Positions 30,101-39,287 are shown, counted from the first letter of the stretch. The stretch is 64,000 nt of DNA from Acidobacteriota bacterium (GCA_016710075.1 JADJLO010000001.1:186001-250000); one strand, 5' to 3'. Numbers and translations are program-made. Notes: generated from the letters alone by a model not told the origin.

Positions 30101-31108
30101 CCGACGCTGGGGACATCTGCCGGCGGCACCCGGGCTCTGGCGGCGGCTCAATCGGCCAACTTCGTCAACGGCAACCTCAACAATATCTTCCTGACAATCG
30201 ATCAGCGAAGGCTGCTTGCAGGCCAGCCGTCATTTAACAATTACCTTGCAAGGACGCTCTTCCTGCGTTCGAGCACGGGCAAGTCGAACTACAACGCCTT
30301 CTTTGTGACCTTGAACAAGCGACTCACGAAAGGCTTGCTGACGACGGTCAACTACACCATGTCGAAGTCGCTCGATCAACTCGGCGATATTCAGAATGCT
30401 GCAAGCGTCATGCCAAACAGCTTTGATCTGAATGCCGAGTATGGCCCGTCGATCTTCGATTTTACTCATATGCTGAGCGCGACCTATCTTTATGAACTCC
30501 CGTTCGGCAAGGGGAAGATGTTCAGCTTTGGCAACAAGGTTCTGGACAGCATTATCGGCGGCTGGTACACCTCCGGTGTCGTTACCGCGAGAAGCGGCAA
30601 CCCTCTGACCGTCTCGCAAGGCGCAGGTGTCTGGGGCGGCAGCCTCTTCCTCGGCTTCGTTTCCGGAGCCATACCGACTTTCGACGTCAATGGTCTGGAC
30701 AACAGCGTCAAGGTGGGCGTGGCCGGGTCGAACAATATCGGAGTAACCGGTGATCCGATTAGCAGAGGCACCGGATTGAATCTCTTCTCGAATCCGGAAA
30801 GCACGTTCGGTCAATTCCGCCGGGTTGAAGTCGGCAGTGATCAGCGGGCCGGCCGAGCCAATCCACTTCGCGGATTGTCGCGATGGAACGCAGATATGTC
30901 GCTGGGCAAGAAGACAAAGATCAAAGAGACCATGTCTGTCACCTTTGCCCTCGATTTCTTCAATGCATTCAACAATGTGATCTTCAACAACCCGAGCCTC
31001 GACCTGAACAACCCCAGAGGCTTCGGTGTGATCACTTCTCAATTCGTCCCGCCCGATCGCATTGCCGGCAGTCGCTGGATCCAGTTCGGCATGCGTATCG
31101 AGTTCTAA
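27134..31108 (+). CDS. Oar-like TonB-dependent receptor with carboxypeptidase-regulatory-like domain
   Basis: 1,324 residues. The signal peptide ends near AYGQ. A carboxypeptidase-regulatory-like beta-sandwich (about 30-110: GTVEDKNGAVLASAEVEL ... LPGMYNLTISKQGFKK) precedes a plug (LDGIDVTNQSVGGLGTYMQL, FGRGAGGQVSVISRRG) and a long outer-membrane barrel with aromatic strands. It ends in RWIQFGMRIEF with a terminal Phe, the barrel-assembly signal. AAAGGAG stands 8 bases before the start. Proteins of this type take up large substrates across the outer membrane using TonB; ligands are mostly unknown. The gene is monocistronic, closed by a strong terminator at 31125-31169. Confidence 0.93.
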   Translation: MRYRILTMLLASMVIFPLVLAERAYGQSATTGAIIGTVEDKNGAVLASAEVELVSKATNQVLKTTTTPEGQFVFASVLPGMYNLTISKQGFKKASLSDFKVEVAKSYQLQFALEVGEVQQTVEITASAGAELQTTDSTIGNVIEGKVMPLLPALTRTANELVRLQPLSTPGGEVAGSRADQSTFLLDGIDVTNQSVGGLGTYMQLPIDGIEEFRVGVANPNASFGRGAGGQVSVISRRGDSQYHGALYWYHQNDNLNAATWTNKRTLAQTETDPVKRAKLQKPELKDNRFGFRVGGPVIPWSDKWNQKLFMFLNYEGRRFPRTTQILRIVPSDSLRQGILRFRDASNNVVSYNLKTSALCGPSGDQICDPRGLGLSPAVANVFSKLPAGNDPSSGDGLNTTGFRGNVGNSLTNDYYNARIDYNLTQKWRVEGSFRYFGQLDQGAGLLNIIGGNVSSLEKFPTRQNMIVVGVTGAITNSLTADFRYGGLRIRTATDRTRPNASAEILAIPGTETGLSSGQKFVAVDLGALGGAQSVLSEPIDVDTQLARKQANDNYNHQWNADFNWVKRSHTFQFGAHLRYLPTLHLRDDKVLGALGALVAQIDSDLGAVSIPSTVRPPTCSTTVRTNCIPTGDVQSWNRLYASSLGIVDNVSVLAVRDGDLKPLPFGETLEADTKLWAPEFYVQDVWRVRPTITLTLGLNYGWQTPPKERLGRQSVQIDMGTGKVQTSDEYFKARSDAAQAGQIFNPQIGFLPINQANRSGVFDIDWNNLAPRAAVSWNPGYTKGIMGKLFGDHKTVIRGGYSLVFDRQNTVQSVIIPTLGVAYAQTINVSAPACNATGAGGAGCNATNANAALSGFRVGVDGKIPLPTVPTLSVPISPFWGVRNGALTLFPEVLSFQVDPKIKVGENHAFDLTWQRELPHNFLVELGYVGRYASKLPQSMSFGQVPYNHKDNASGQTFAQAFDAVAKQLRAGVAATAVTTQPWFENQYPTLGTSAGGTRALAAAQSANFVNGNLNNIFLTIDQRRLLAGQPSFNNYLARTLFLRSSTGKSNYNAFFVTLNKRLTKGLLTTVNYTMSKSLDQLGDIQNAASVMPNSFDLNAEYGPSIFDFTHMLSATYLYELPFGKGKMFSFGNKVLDSIIGGWYTSGVVTARSGNPLTVSQGAGVWGGSLFLGFVSGAIPTFDVNGLDNSVKVGVAGSNNIGVTGDPISRGTGLNLFSNPESTFGQFRRVEVGSDQRAGRANPLRGLSRWNADMSLGKKTKIKETMSVTFALDFFNAFNNVIFNNPSLDLNNPRGFGVITSQFVPPDRIAGSRWIQFGMRIEF

Positions 31109-31124
31109 CCCGTTTTGCCCCGCA

Positions 31125-31169
31125 AAGAGGTTAATACCGATCATTGTTGACGATCGGTATTAACCTCTT
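31125..31169 (+). terminator. Strong hairpin after the Oar-like receptor
   Basis: A perfect 18-bp inverted repeat (31125-31142 with 31152-31169, starting AAGAGGTTAATACC) with a 9-base loop ATTGTTGAC, 16 bases after the receptor stop. The right arm ends in CTCTT rather than a long U run. A transcription terminator or mRNA 3'-stabilising stem is likely. Confidence 0.75.
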
Positions 31170-31223
31170 AAACAACAAAAGAGGATTAAGGAAAAGTACC
31201 TGCTCAGTCCCTCTGCATTAATG

Positions 31224-31492
31224 ACTGATACTGTTGGCGAATTGGCAAACAGTTCATAAGGGCCGAAGGCCCGCCAGAAAATAGCCAGGGGCGGAGCGCG
31301 GAGCGCGGAGCCCCTGGTATTGAATGGAAAAACTCCAGCGCCCTGTATGGGCGCGACCGACATTGCAAATTGTTCGGCCCTTTCAGGGCCGGAGAACCCT
31401 GGGAACACCTACCAGGGGCTCCGCGCTTCGCGCTCCGCCCCTGGCTATTTTCTTCGGCGCCTTTGGCCGGAGAATTCGCCAACAGTATCAGT
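31224..31492. repeat. 269-bp nested palindromic cassette (MITE/REP-like)
   Basis: The ends are perfect 20-base inverted repeats (ACTGATACTGTTGGCGAATT at 31224-31243 and its complement at 31473-31492). Inside, a second pair of about 43-base near-perfect GC-rich arms (31276-31318 and 31410-31452) surrounds small hairpins (GCGCCCTGTATGGGCGC, GGCCCTTTCAGGGCC). No ORF is convincing. The architecture fits a non-autonomous palindromic mobile element, with transposition by a RAYT-type or other enzyme in trans. No such enzyme gene is in the window. Confidence 0.82.
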
Positions 31493-31657
31493 TAATGAGT
31501 TTGATGGAATTTCGTTTCACGACCTGATAAATCGTTCAATCCAACCTCAATATCCAGTATTCCAATCGGCCCAAAGCCGGTGGCCAAAGCCTGTGAATTG
31601 TTCAATCACTGCCTGCCGCTCTTCTGTCTGAAACAGATCCAGGTGGAGGTTGAGCAG

Positions 31658-31695
31658 TTGTCTTTTTTTTAGATACGACTGAAAAAAAAAGACAA
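31658..31695. terminator. A/T-only hairpin downstream of the PBP gene
   Basis: TTGTC followed by T8 pairs across an 11-base loop with A9 followed by GACAA. It lies about 60 bases beyond the minus-strand PBP stop and could serve as its terminator, although a GC-poor stem is weak. It may also be a simple A/T-tract palindrome with another role. Confidence 0.4.
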
Positions 31696-31757
31696 TGAAG
31701 AATAGTTGGACAGTATGGGGAAGTTGATTCAAGGGGAGGGCAGGAGGGTACGTTCTC

Positions 31758-34700
31758 TCAGTTGCCTCTATGCCTGGACTCGTTGCAGAAAGCGGTGGGT
31801 TCGCGGCCCAGCGTGAATCTTTTTTTGATTCTGGTATTGCAAACGCCGTTGACGGGAAGCAGCCCTGAGAGCGCGCAGACTTCAAGAACGAATGTTCCCG
31901 GCTGGGCCGTGGGCTGAACAGGCTGCACAACGGGCGCAGGTCTAAGGACAGGCGCCGGAACCGGAGTCGGCCTGACTGTAACAACCTTCGGTTTGGGAGT
32001 CGGTTTGACGTTTGCAACCCCGGGTTTTGGAGCCGGTTTGGTTGGCGTTTTTATGGTCTTCCTCGCATCCTGCTCAACTCTGCGAGGCCGAGTGGTGCCG
32101 GTTGATTCCTGAATCGGTCTGGGCCGGGCGGATGACGCAGTCCTCGGCGGTTCTTTGGGAGGCGACTTTATCACCGGAACCGGTGATCGAGAGGCGGACG
32201 TAACAGGTCTCGGCTGGAGTCCGGACTCATCGATGACGCTTCTATTGGCGCCGGGAGGAAGGGGAACAAATTCCTGGAGATTTCCTTCCTGAGAGCTCTC
32301 CTGCCCGATCCGCTGAGCGGGTGCAGGCCCCAGGCCGCCGGAAGTCCATGGCGTCGGCCTGGGTTTGGGCGTGCTTGAGAATCCGATTGCCGATATAAGT
32401 TTTCTGAAGAACGAAGGATTTTCGTCGGGTTTTGGGGCTGCCGGCGCTGGTTCTGCGGCCGGTCTCGGCCGGTTCCTCCTTGCTTCCGGGGGTAGAGGAA
32501 TCATTGTTGGGTCGACCTGGCCGGCAATCGAGCGGTCTTCGCCGGGGATTCTTGGAGTGGGCGTCGGCCTGGGTGGTTCGATTTCGCTTCTGCCGGAGAG
32601 GCTCCCCCATCAGGGTTGTATGAATCGGGCAACGGCTGGCCTCCGGGCTCAGTGCCCCTCAGAAACAGTTCGTGCCTGACGTTTGGAGAATCGCCCTGGG
32701 CGAGAGCCCCGGTGGCTGGATCGATATCGTAGGTAACGATGCCCTCTTCAGGCTGTATGAAATCACCGCCAAGCTCCGGACGAAGCTGGAGAGCTCTGAT
32801 CATGAAGTCCGCCCAGATAGGAGCGGCGGTGGCGCCTCCAGTCAGACCGAGGTCGCTGTTATCGTCAAAACCCACCCAGACTACACAAACCAGGTTGGGA
32901 GTGTATCCGGCAAACCATCCGTCCCTGGATGATCCGGTCTTGCCGGCAGCCACGCCGTTAAATCCCATCTGGCGGACGCGCGTGCCTGTTCCCCTGTTGA
33001 TAACATCCTGCATCATCGAGGTCATGATGTATGCGATCTGAGGGCTCATCACCTCTCGAGTCTCAATCTTCGACTCGGTTACGGTGACGCCATCTTTGGT
33101 CGTAATCCTTTTGATTCCGAATGGAGCAGCCCGCAGCCCTTGATTTGAAAAGGCAGTGTATGCCGCCGCCATTTGCAGCGGCGAAGCTTCACCAACTCCC
33201 AGAGCAGTCGACGGGTATGCCTGAACCCTTGTCAGACCGGCTCTTTCGGCGAATCTCTGAACGTTCTGATATCCGATTTTTTCGGCAATCTCGACGGTGA
33301 TCACATTTTTGGAGTTGACCAGCGCATCCCGGACGGTCATCGGCCTCATTTCAAACTTGTCGCCGAAATTGCCCGGTTCGTATGGTCTGCCGTCGAATTC
33401 GAAAGTATGCGGCTCATCGATGAAAATGGTTGCAGGAGTAATCGCCTGCCCTGATGAGACTTCAGTGGATTGCTCCAGCGCTGCGCCATAAACGAATGGC
33501 TTGAAGACTGACCCGGGCTGCCTTTTGGCATCAGTTGCACGATTAAGCTGGCTGGCCGCATAGTCCCTGCCTCCGACCATCGCCAGAATCTCTCCGGTCT
33601 TGGGGTTAAGTGCGACCATCGCCGCCTGCAGCCCTGCTGTCCCTGTCTTTCTGCGCGCCAGCAGCTTTTCGACTTCGACCATGTTTTTTGTCACGGCCTG
33701 ATACGCCGCCCGCTGCAGTTCCAGATCGATCGTCGAATAGACGCGCATCGAGCGCAGCGACTGCGAATTCTCGTCATACTGGCTCTCAAGCTGCCTCATC
33801 AGATAATCGATGAAATACGGCGCATCCGAAGCGTCAACCGATCCGACCTTGTTGGTGATTCCCAGAGGAAGCCTCTTCGAAGCATCGGCTTCGCTGCGCG
33901 AGATATCAGTGGCTTCGGCCATCTTTTCGATGACGAGGTTCCGGCGTTCTTTCGCGCGCTCTTCATTTGAGTATGGCGAATAATAATTGGGGCTTCGGAT
34001 GATTCCCGCAAGCATCGCCGATTCGTGCAGCGAGAGATTTGAAACGTCCTTGCCGAAGTATGCCCGCGCCGCCTGGCCGAAGCCGTTGATTGAAAACCCG
34101 CCACGCTGTCCCAGATAGATCTGATTGCAGTACATCGCCATGATCTCCTGCTTGCTCAGACGCTGTTCCAGAAGAACAGACATATAGGCTTCGGACAATT
34201 TACGCTTGAGATTCTTGTCGGGTTTGAGGAAGAAGTTTTTGACCAGTTGCTGTGTGATCGAACTGCCGCCCTCACGGAATGATCCCACCTGATAATCGCG
34301 AATCAACGCGCGTAGAATGCCGCGCCAGTTGATTCCCGGATGCTCGAAAAACTGTCTGTCTTCAATGACGACAATGGCATTGACCAGACTCTGCGGCAGG
34401 TCCTTGTAATCGATGATCTTGCGCTTCTCGCGATCCTGATTGATGACAGATGATATCAGCTCGGGTTCGATCTGGGCCTGATCCAGCCTCTGGTTTGTGC
34501 CCAGGTCCGTGATCGACTGAATTCCACTGCCGTCCCGGCCAAACGACACCTTTAAATTTTTGTAAGCCCTCAGGCCGTCAATCAGCGTTTCGCTTCCCGG
34601 ATAGATCTCAACGCTGTTGCCCCTGACGATGAACTGACCGCGCTTCTCGTTCTCGGTCGTGCCGCGTTCCTGGTAGCCGATATTCTTCAAATGGGTCATG

Positions 34701-34981
34701 ACCAGGTTGATTCTGGTCGGTGAACCATCCTGCAGGTTTAACGGGGCGGCATAAATCCCGGATGACCGGACGAAAATGTCTCCTCTCAATCCGGCATCGA
34801 TGATCTGCATGTATCGATTGTAATACAAGGCAAGGACGCCAATACCCACCAGTAGTACGATAAGAAATGGACCGACTACGTACCTGGAAGTGGCGGCCTG
34901 ATAAGCGCTGCGAACAGGGGCCTGCCGCCAATTGGAATAAGCGTGTTTGATGTTGGCCATTAATTGATCCTCATTAGCCAA
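31758..34981 (-). CDS. Class A penicillin-binding protein (PBP1-type) with long proline-rich tail, one frameshift
   Basis: About 1,075 codons once a missing base near 32585-32612 is restored. Order: membrane anchor (about 35-55), a UB2H-like region, glycosyltransferase 51 (EDRQFFEHPGINWRGILRAL, GGSSITQQLVKN, AMYCNQIYLGQRG) and transpeptidase with RQPGSVFKPF (SxxK), NSKNV (SxN) and AGKTGSSRDGWFAGYTP (KTG). It polymerises and cross-links peptidoglycan. The uninterrupted frame ends at 32501, but a sense frame continues (SEIEPPRPTPTPRIPGEDRS) into about 280 Pro/Thr/Lys-rich residues and a small terminal block (VLEVCALSGLLPVNGVCNTR) to 31758. That ending is familiar from acidobacterial PBPs. A sigma-70-like promoter lies at 35009-35036. 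Confidence 0.88.
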
Positions 34982-35008
34982 TAAGGGGGAACGATTACTA
35001 ACTCTACA

Positions 35009-35036
35009 ATTATCTTTATTATGCTCAGTCAGTCAA
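35009..35036 (-). promoter_or_regulatory. Sigma-70-like promoter for the PBP gene
   Basis: On the minus strand TTGACT (35036-35031) and GATAAT (35014-35009) are separated by 16 bases, about 30 bases upstream of the PBP start at 34981. Confidence 0.45.
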
Positions 35037-35056
35037 TCGGTAGTACGTTGAGGTAA

Positions 35057-35083
35057 GTTTAAAGTTTAAGGTTTAAAGTGGGT
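35057..35083. repeat. Single-arm GTTTAAA heptamer run
   Basis: GTTTAAA, GTTTAAG and GTTTAAA in tandem (35057-35077), then GTGGGTGAC. No clear complementary arm was found nearby. It lies between the TPR gene's stop and the PBP gene's start. Confidence 0.6.
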
Positions 35084-35160
35084 GACTTAAAAGGATGACG
35101 AAACTCCTCTGCCTTCTTTGTCAAACCGGCAGAGAAGGGGTGGGTGGGGTGGGGGGACAA

Positions 35161-36903
35161 TCATTTACCCTTGATGAAGTCTTTGGGAGGGATTAGTTTC
35201 CAGGTAGAAAGAGAAAGCCGGTAAGCCTCGATTGATTTCGTTTTATCGCCGATTGAAGAATAGACGCCGGCAAGAAGGGCGAGGGACGATTTTTCGTGCT
35301 CGCGTTCTCCGAGTGTGCGCCAGATCGAGACCGATTCCTCAAGCGCCTCGACTGCTCTCTGCTTGTTATTCAAAGCGGAGAATAGTTCGCCAATGCTGTT
35401 GAGAGTTCCGGCAAGACGATACTGGTCGTTTGTCCGGCGGGTAATCTCGAGGCTCTTTTGATAAGAATTGAGGGCCTCAATCTTGTCCCCGGTGGCCTGA
35501 TGGACGAAGCCGAGGTTGGCCAAAGTGACGGATTCACCGCGTTTATCGTTGATCTCCTGCCTGATTTCCAGTGCCTGAAAGTAATGCTCAAATGCTTTGA
35601 CGTAATCGCCTGAAGAAGCATAAATGCCGCCGATGTTATTGAGTGTGACGGCCTCTCCGCGCCTGTCACCGCTGAGCCTGCGCAGCGGGAGCGCTTCCAG
35701 ATATAGCTTCAGCGCCAGATCTGGGCGATTGAGCGCGGCATGGAGGTTTGCTATGTCGCTTAATGTCGTAGCTTCGCTGCGCCGGTCACTGATCTCGCGC
35801 CAGAGGGGCAGCGCCCGCGAATAAAAATCAAGCGCCTTTGCCTTGTCGCCTCCGGCATCGGCGACGAAACCGAGGTTGCTCAGGGTGACTGCTTCACCGC
35901 GTTTATCGGGCACCTCGCGCCACAGTGGGAGCGCCTGTCGGAAGAACTCGGCGGCCTGCGGCAATTGTCCCGATCGTGCAGCGAGGCTGCCCATGGCGTT
36001 GAGCGTGCTCGCCTGTCCCGTTTTGTCGTTCGTATTCTGCCAGCGGGCATAAGCCTGCTGGTAATACTCGAATGACTTTTGCTGCTGTCCCTGTTCTTCG
36101 TAAAGCTTGCCCAGATTGAAAAGCGTCGTCGCCTCGCGGCTGATCGAGTTTACGCCGCTTGAAGACGCGCTCATGATGCTGGTTGTCTGGACGATCAATC
36201 TGGCCTGATTGTAGTAATTCTGAGACTGTTGCTTCTCGCCGAGCGAGGTGTGTATCCGTCCCAGTTGAGTCAAAGCGGCGGCTTCGTTGTTTCGATCACC
36301 GGCTGCACGCCATAACGGCAGCGACTGCTGGAAATAACTGATCGCCTGCTGCCTGTCGCCGAGTGCATCGCTGATCGATCCAAGCTGGACGAGGGCATCA
36401 GCGATCTCGCCAGGCTGGCTCAGCGGACCCGCTCCCTTCCATAATTGAAGCGATTCTTCGAGCCGAATCGCAGCCGAACGCAATGAACCGGCTGTTCCCT
36501 GATTCTTCAAACCGACTGCCTCATTCTTCAGACTGCGCGCCATCTCGCTCTTCTGCAGCGCACTCAGCTCGGCCTGTTTGATGTCTGGCTTGATTTCGTT
36601 GCCTGAATTAATCCTGTGGGTGTATTCGTAAAGGCCTTCCAGATTTGATCGCATCAACGGAGGGACAATGATTCTGAAGGAGCGCTTCCTGAGCGTCTCG
36701 ATCTCTGTCGTGATCTTCGAATCGGTTCGCTTGTCGGTTGGTTTAATTGTTCGTGGACGGGTAGTGGGGGCAGGCTGCCGGGTCTGATTCTGAACCGTTT
36801 GCGTGCCTTGTGCCGGACATACCGGGATTGAGCCGGCCATGAGAATTGTGATCAATACTGGCTTAAATGAAATCCTGCGCAGGACTTTGCCGATCGTAAT
36901 CAT
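35161..36903 (-). CDS. Exported tetratricopeptide repeat protein
   Basis: 580 residues. The N-terminus has a hydrophobic export signal (about 13-32: PVLITILMAGSIPVCPAQ) followed by a Thr/Pro/Arg-rich linker. From about residue 150 onward there are about ten TPR units of roughly 40 residues, with repeated forms such as GEAVTLNNIGGIYASSGDYV and DRRSEATTLSDIANLHAALN. The repeats resemble kinesin-light-chain/CHAT-associated TPRs and form a protein-binding solenoid. No catalytic domain is attached, in contrast to many TPR-CHAT proteins. The partner is unknown. Confidence 0.88.
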   Translation of the reverse strand: MITIGKVLRRISFKPVLITILMAGSIPVCPAQGTQTVQNQTRQPAPTTRPRTIKPTDKRTDSKITTEIETLRKRSFRIIVPPLMRSNLEGLYEYTHRINSGNEIKPDIKQAELSALQKSEMARSLKNEAVGLKNQGTAGSLRSAAIRLEESLQLWKGAGPLSQPGEIADALVQLGSISDALGDRQQAISYFQQSLPLWRAAGDRNNEAAALTQLGRIHTSLGEKQQSQNYYNQARLIVQTTSIMSASSSGVNSISREATTLFNLGKLYEEQGQQQKSFEYYQQAYARWQNTNDKTGQASTLNAMGSLAARSGQLPQAAEFFRQALPLWREVPDKRGEAVTLSNLGFVADAGGDKAKALDFYSRALPLWREISDRRSEATTLSDIANLHAALNRPDLALKLYLEALPLRRLSGDRRGEAVTLNNIGGIYASSGDYVKAFEHYFQALEIRQEINDKRGESVTLANLGFVHQATGDKIEALNSYQKSLEITRRTNDQYRLAGTLNSIGELFSALNNKQRAVEALEESVSIWRTLGEREHEKSSLALLAGVYSSIGDKTKSIEAYRLSLSTWKLIPPKDFIKGK

Positions 36904-37106
36904 AAGAATTCGGCGGGGTCAAAATCTCCCGCTTGGGTTTACCGCTGTTCGACATGCACCAGACCTGGGGGAGGATGACACAATCTCTTTCCAAGATGAA
37001 GACCCATTTTCGAATTTGCCGGAAAAAATCGAAGGCGCACAGAGCAGAAGAGTTGTTGTTTTCTGCCTCGATGCGCCTTTTCGATTACTCGATTGGAATG
37101 CTTTCT

Positions 37107-37664
37107 CTATTGAGATCCGAGTTTGAGGACCAGTCCGGTCGAGATACGGAAATTGTTCTGTGTCTCGCCGTCAAATCTCGTCATCACGTAATCTGCCTGG
37201 AAGAGCCTGAATGCAAGGTTCTTATTGGCATTGATATCGAGACCACCGCCAAGGACCAGGGCAAAAGTCGAATCCGAATTTTTGATCTTTCCTGTCCGGG
37301 TGAGGTAGCTTGAATCGACCCGTGCCGCTCCAACCAGTACGTGTGCGAACGGAGTAACACGATCGTTCCCTCTGTATGAGAACCTCGGTCCCACGGTGAA
37401 TATGTGCATGTTGAGATCGGCTTTCGTGCCAGGCACGAGTGTCGCGTCGCCGTAATGGCCGCTGAAATCGGCGGCCAGTCCGAACCACTTGTTCAGGTTG
37501 GCGGCAAATGAAGCGTTCCAGCCGTGAAGATCGATTCCGTCATTGGCGTCATCGGCTCTCAGGTAACTATAACCACCGAACAACTCCGCTTTCGGTGCAT
37601 CCTGACCCTGTGCAAATATCGGCATTGCCAGAAGCAGGACGGCAAAGAAAATGAGTTTTCGCAT
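37107..37664 (-). CDS. Small outer-membrane beta-barrel protein
   Basis: 185 residues from ATG 37664, chosen because AGGAGG lies about 6 bases upstream; the frame is open 12 codons further. The signal peptide is about residues 1-20, ending FAQGQ. The mature part shows alternating aromatic/hydrophobic strands (AELFGGYSYLRADD, WNASFAANLNKWFGLAADFS, FTVGPRFSYRGNDRVTPFAHVLVG). The pattern fits the OmpA/OmpX-like 8-stranded porin fold. It ends ...GLVLKLGSQ, not in Phe. The function is probably structural or adhesion-related, which cannot be resolved. Confidence 0.78.
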   Translation of the reverse strand: MRKLIFFAVLLLAMPIFAQGQDAPKAELFGGYSYLRADDANDGIDLHGWNASFAANLNKWFGLAADFSGHYGDATLVPGTKADLNMHIFTVGPRFSYRGNDRVTPFAHVLVGAARVDSSYLTRTGKIKNSDSTFALVLGGGLDINANKNLAFRLFQADYVMTRFDGETQNNFRISTGLVLKLGSQ

Positions 37665-37934
37665 AAAAACCTCCTGAAAATTGCCTGAAAAAATGGGCAA
37701 TCCTTGTTGTTTGAAAAATCTTCACTGGAAGATTCGCAAGATAAACAGCAATTTAGAGGGGCACCATAAAAGGGGCACACAGCTAGCGGCTGGATACCAC
37801 CTGACGGGGAAAGTGACTCAGACGGTTCCAATCATAAGCTAAAGTTCTAATAATGCAACTGGATTTTATGAGTTTATGTTACGCAAATAAGTATTCCCGA
37901 ATCGATTTGACACGTTCTTTTGAAGTAATTCAAA

Positions 37935-38190
37935 CAGCCGGCGAAGCCGGAGTAGCCTAGGGTGAAGCGAGGCCGAAGGCCGAGCGGAACCCTAGGTTCA
38001 GTTGAAAAATAAAACCAAGCCCACGAAGTGGGCGACAGATTTAGGGCCAAAGATTTAGTGTCTATTTTTCTGTCGCCCGTTTCACGGGCTCGGAATGATG
38101 TTAATCACGATACCCAGGTTCGCTGGCCTTCGGCCTCGCTTCACCCTGGGCTACATGCTGCCACCCGCTTCGCGGGTTGTGGGCTAGTCA
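37935..38190. repeat. Multi-hairpin palindromic cassette
   Basis: A set of nested stems. GCCGGCGAAGCCGG opens it. CCTAGGGTGAAGCGAGGCCG is paired within its own unit, and again with the distant GGCCTTCGGCCTCGCTTCAC near 38130-38147. CCCACGAAGTGGGCGACAGA (38019 region) pairs with TCTGTCGCCCGTTTCACGGG (38070 region), and ACCCGCTTCGCGGGT closes it. No ORF is convincing. The layout resembles REP/BIME-type cassettes mobilised by tyrosine (Y1/RAYT) transposases in other phyla. It occupies most of the 744-base gap between the barrel gene and the AIM24 gene. Confidence 0.75.
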
Positions 38191-38408
38191 AATCAAAACA
38201 AAGAATATTCCGTGCGTAACTTGAGTTATGAGTTTAAAGGTGGCTGCTCATCCACTGGTCAACAGAATTTGATAGATGACGATATGAGGCGGAGATCGTT
38301 CAATCCCAGCCTACATCTTCTTGAACATTTGAAGATGAAAGCTGAGCAGTTACATTTACTTTTAAAACCGGCTGAAATCGAGATGTCAGGCCAAATCCCG
38401 GCCATCCA

Positions 38409-39287
38409 TTATCGCTCTCCCAGAATAGTTCCGAGGTTGATGCCGCCCCCGCTCGATTGAGTTGGGAAGAACGGTTTTAGAATGCCGGCAAAGGCCGCCA
38501 GATTCCGGGTTTGAATCAGGATTTCTCCGGGCCCTGTGAATTCGGCGACGATTCCTTCACCGCTGACCATGCTGCGGAACCAGCCTGCGGCTGAAGCCTT
38601 TCGGAGCTGGTAGGGCACGTGTCCCTCCCAGGCGACAAGATGGCCTGTATCGACAACGTATCTTTCACCGTGCCCGAGGTTTTTTCGATGAATCGACCCG
38701 AAGGATGAGACCAGCAGGAGCCCCGTTCCCTGAACCTGCAGAACGAAGAGTCCCTCGCCGCCGAAGAACGATTTGGCGCCGCCCCACCGGGTATCGATTG
38801 AGAGGCTCGTGTCGCCTGCCAGATAAGAACTCGATTGAACGTAGAACATTTGATTATTCATCGCGATAGCTGCGATATCGCCGGGTGCGCCGGGTGCGAG
38901 AGCTACTTCGCCTGCGCCGCCTCTGGCAGTAAAGGTCGAGACAAAGGCTGTTTCACCGCCGACGGCGCGTTTGAAGGCGCCCATCAGTCCGCCTTTCATC
39001 TGGGACTGGAGATCGATATTGCCCGACATTCCGACCATCGCGCCGGCTTCCGCCTGAATCGACTGCTCGGCCTGAAGCTGAACCACGGCGAGTGCGAATG
39101 CGCCGTTGTGCTTGATTTCAAAGCTGTAGCCGCGGCCTGAGCCGCGCCCATCCTCATCTATGCTGATCCCCTGACGCAGGTTGGTTCTGCGGGCGCATCC
39201 ACTGCCTGCCGGCCCTGTATTCGTACCGCAGCCACTGCAAAATTTGGCGTCATCCGGCAAATAGATGTTACAACGTGGACAATTCAT
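38409..39287 (-). CDS. AIM24 family protein with N-terminal zinc ribbon
   Basis: 292 residues. A zinc ribbon opens the protein (Cys3, Cys6, Cys17, Cys20: MNCPRCNIYLPDDAKFCSGC). A glycine-rich linker follows, then an AIM24/TIGR00266-like beta-helix domain (VVQLQAEQSIQAEAGAMVGM, MKGGLMGAFKRAVGGETAFV, GEGLFVLQVQGTGLLLVSSF). AIM24 proteins have a double-beta-helix fold and no established enzymatic role. It is transcribed divergently from the CHAT operon, sharing a 219-base upstream region. No signal peptide, so cytoplasmic. Confidence 0.85.
   Translation of the reverse strand: MNCPRCNIYLPDDAKFCSGCGTNTGPAGSGCARRTNLRQGISIDEDGRGSGRGYSFEIKHNGAFALAVVQLQAEQSIQAEAGAMVGMSGNIDLQSQMKGGLMGAFKRAVGGETAFVSTFTARGGAGEVALAPGAPGDIAAIAMNNQMFYVQSSSYLAGDTSLSIDTRWGGAKSFFGGEGLFVLQVQGTGLLLVSSFGSIHRKNLGHGERYVVDTGHLVAWEGHVPYQLRKASAAGWFRSMVSGEGIVAEFTGPGEILIQTRNLAAFAGILKPFFPTQSSGGGINLGTILGER

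Noticed and set aside
30230..31144. 304-codon minus-strand ORF under the first receptor
   Set aside because: Antisense to the receptor barrel; a reading-frame shadow without family features.
31260..31460. Cassette repeats as a CRISPR array
   Set aside because: The units are inverted, not direct repeats with regular unique spacers.
38212..38460. Small plus-strand ORF before the AIM24 gene
   Set aside because: It overlaps the AIM24 3' end on the other strand, lacks a ribosome site and has no similarity that I recognise.
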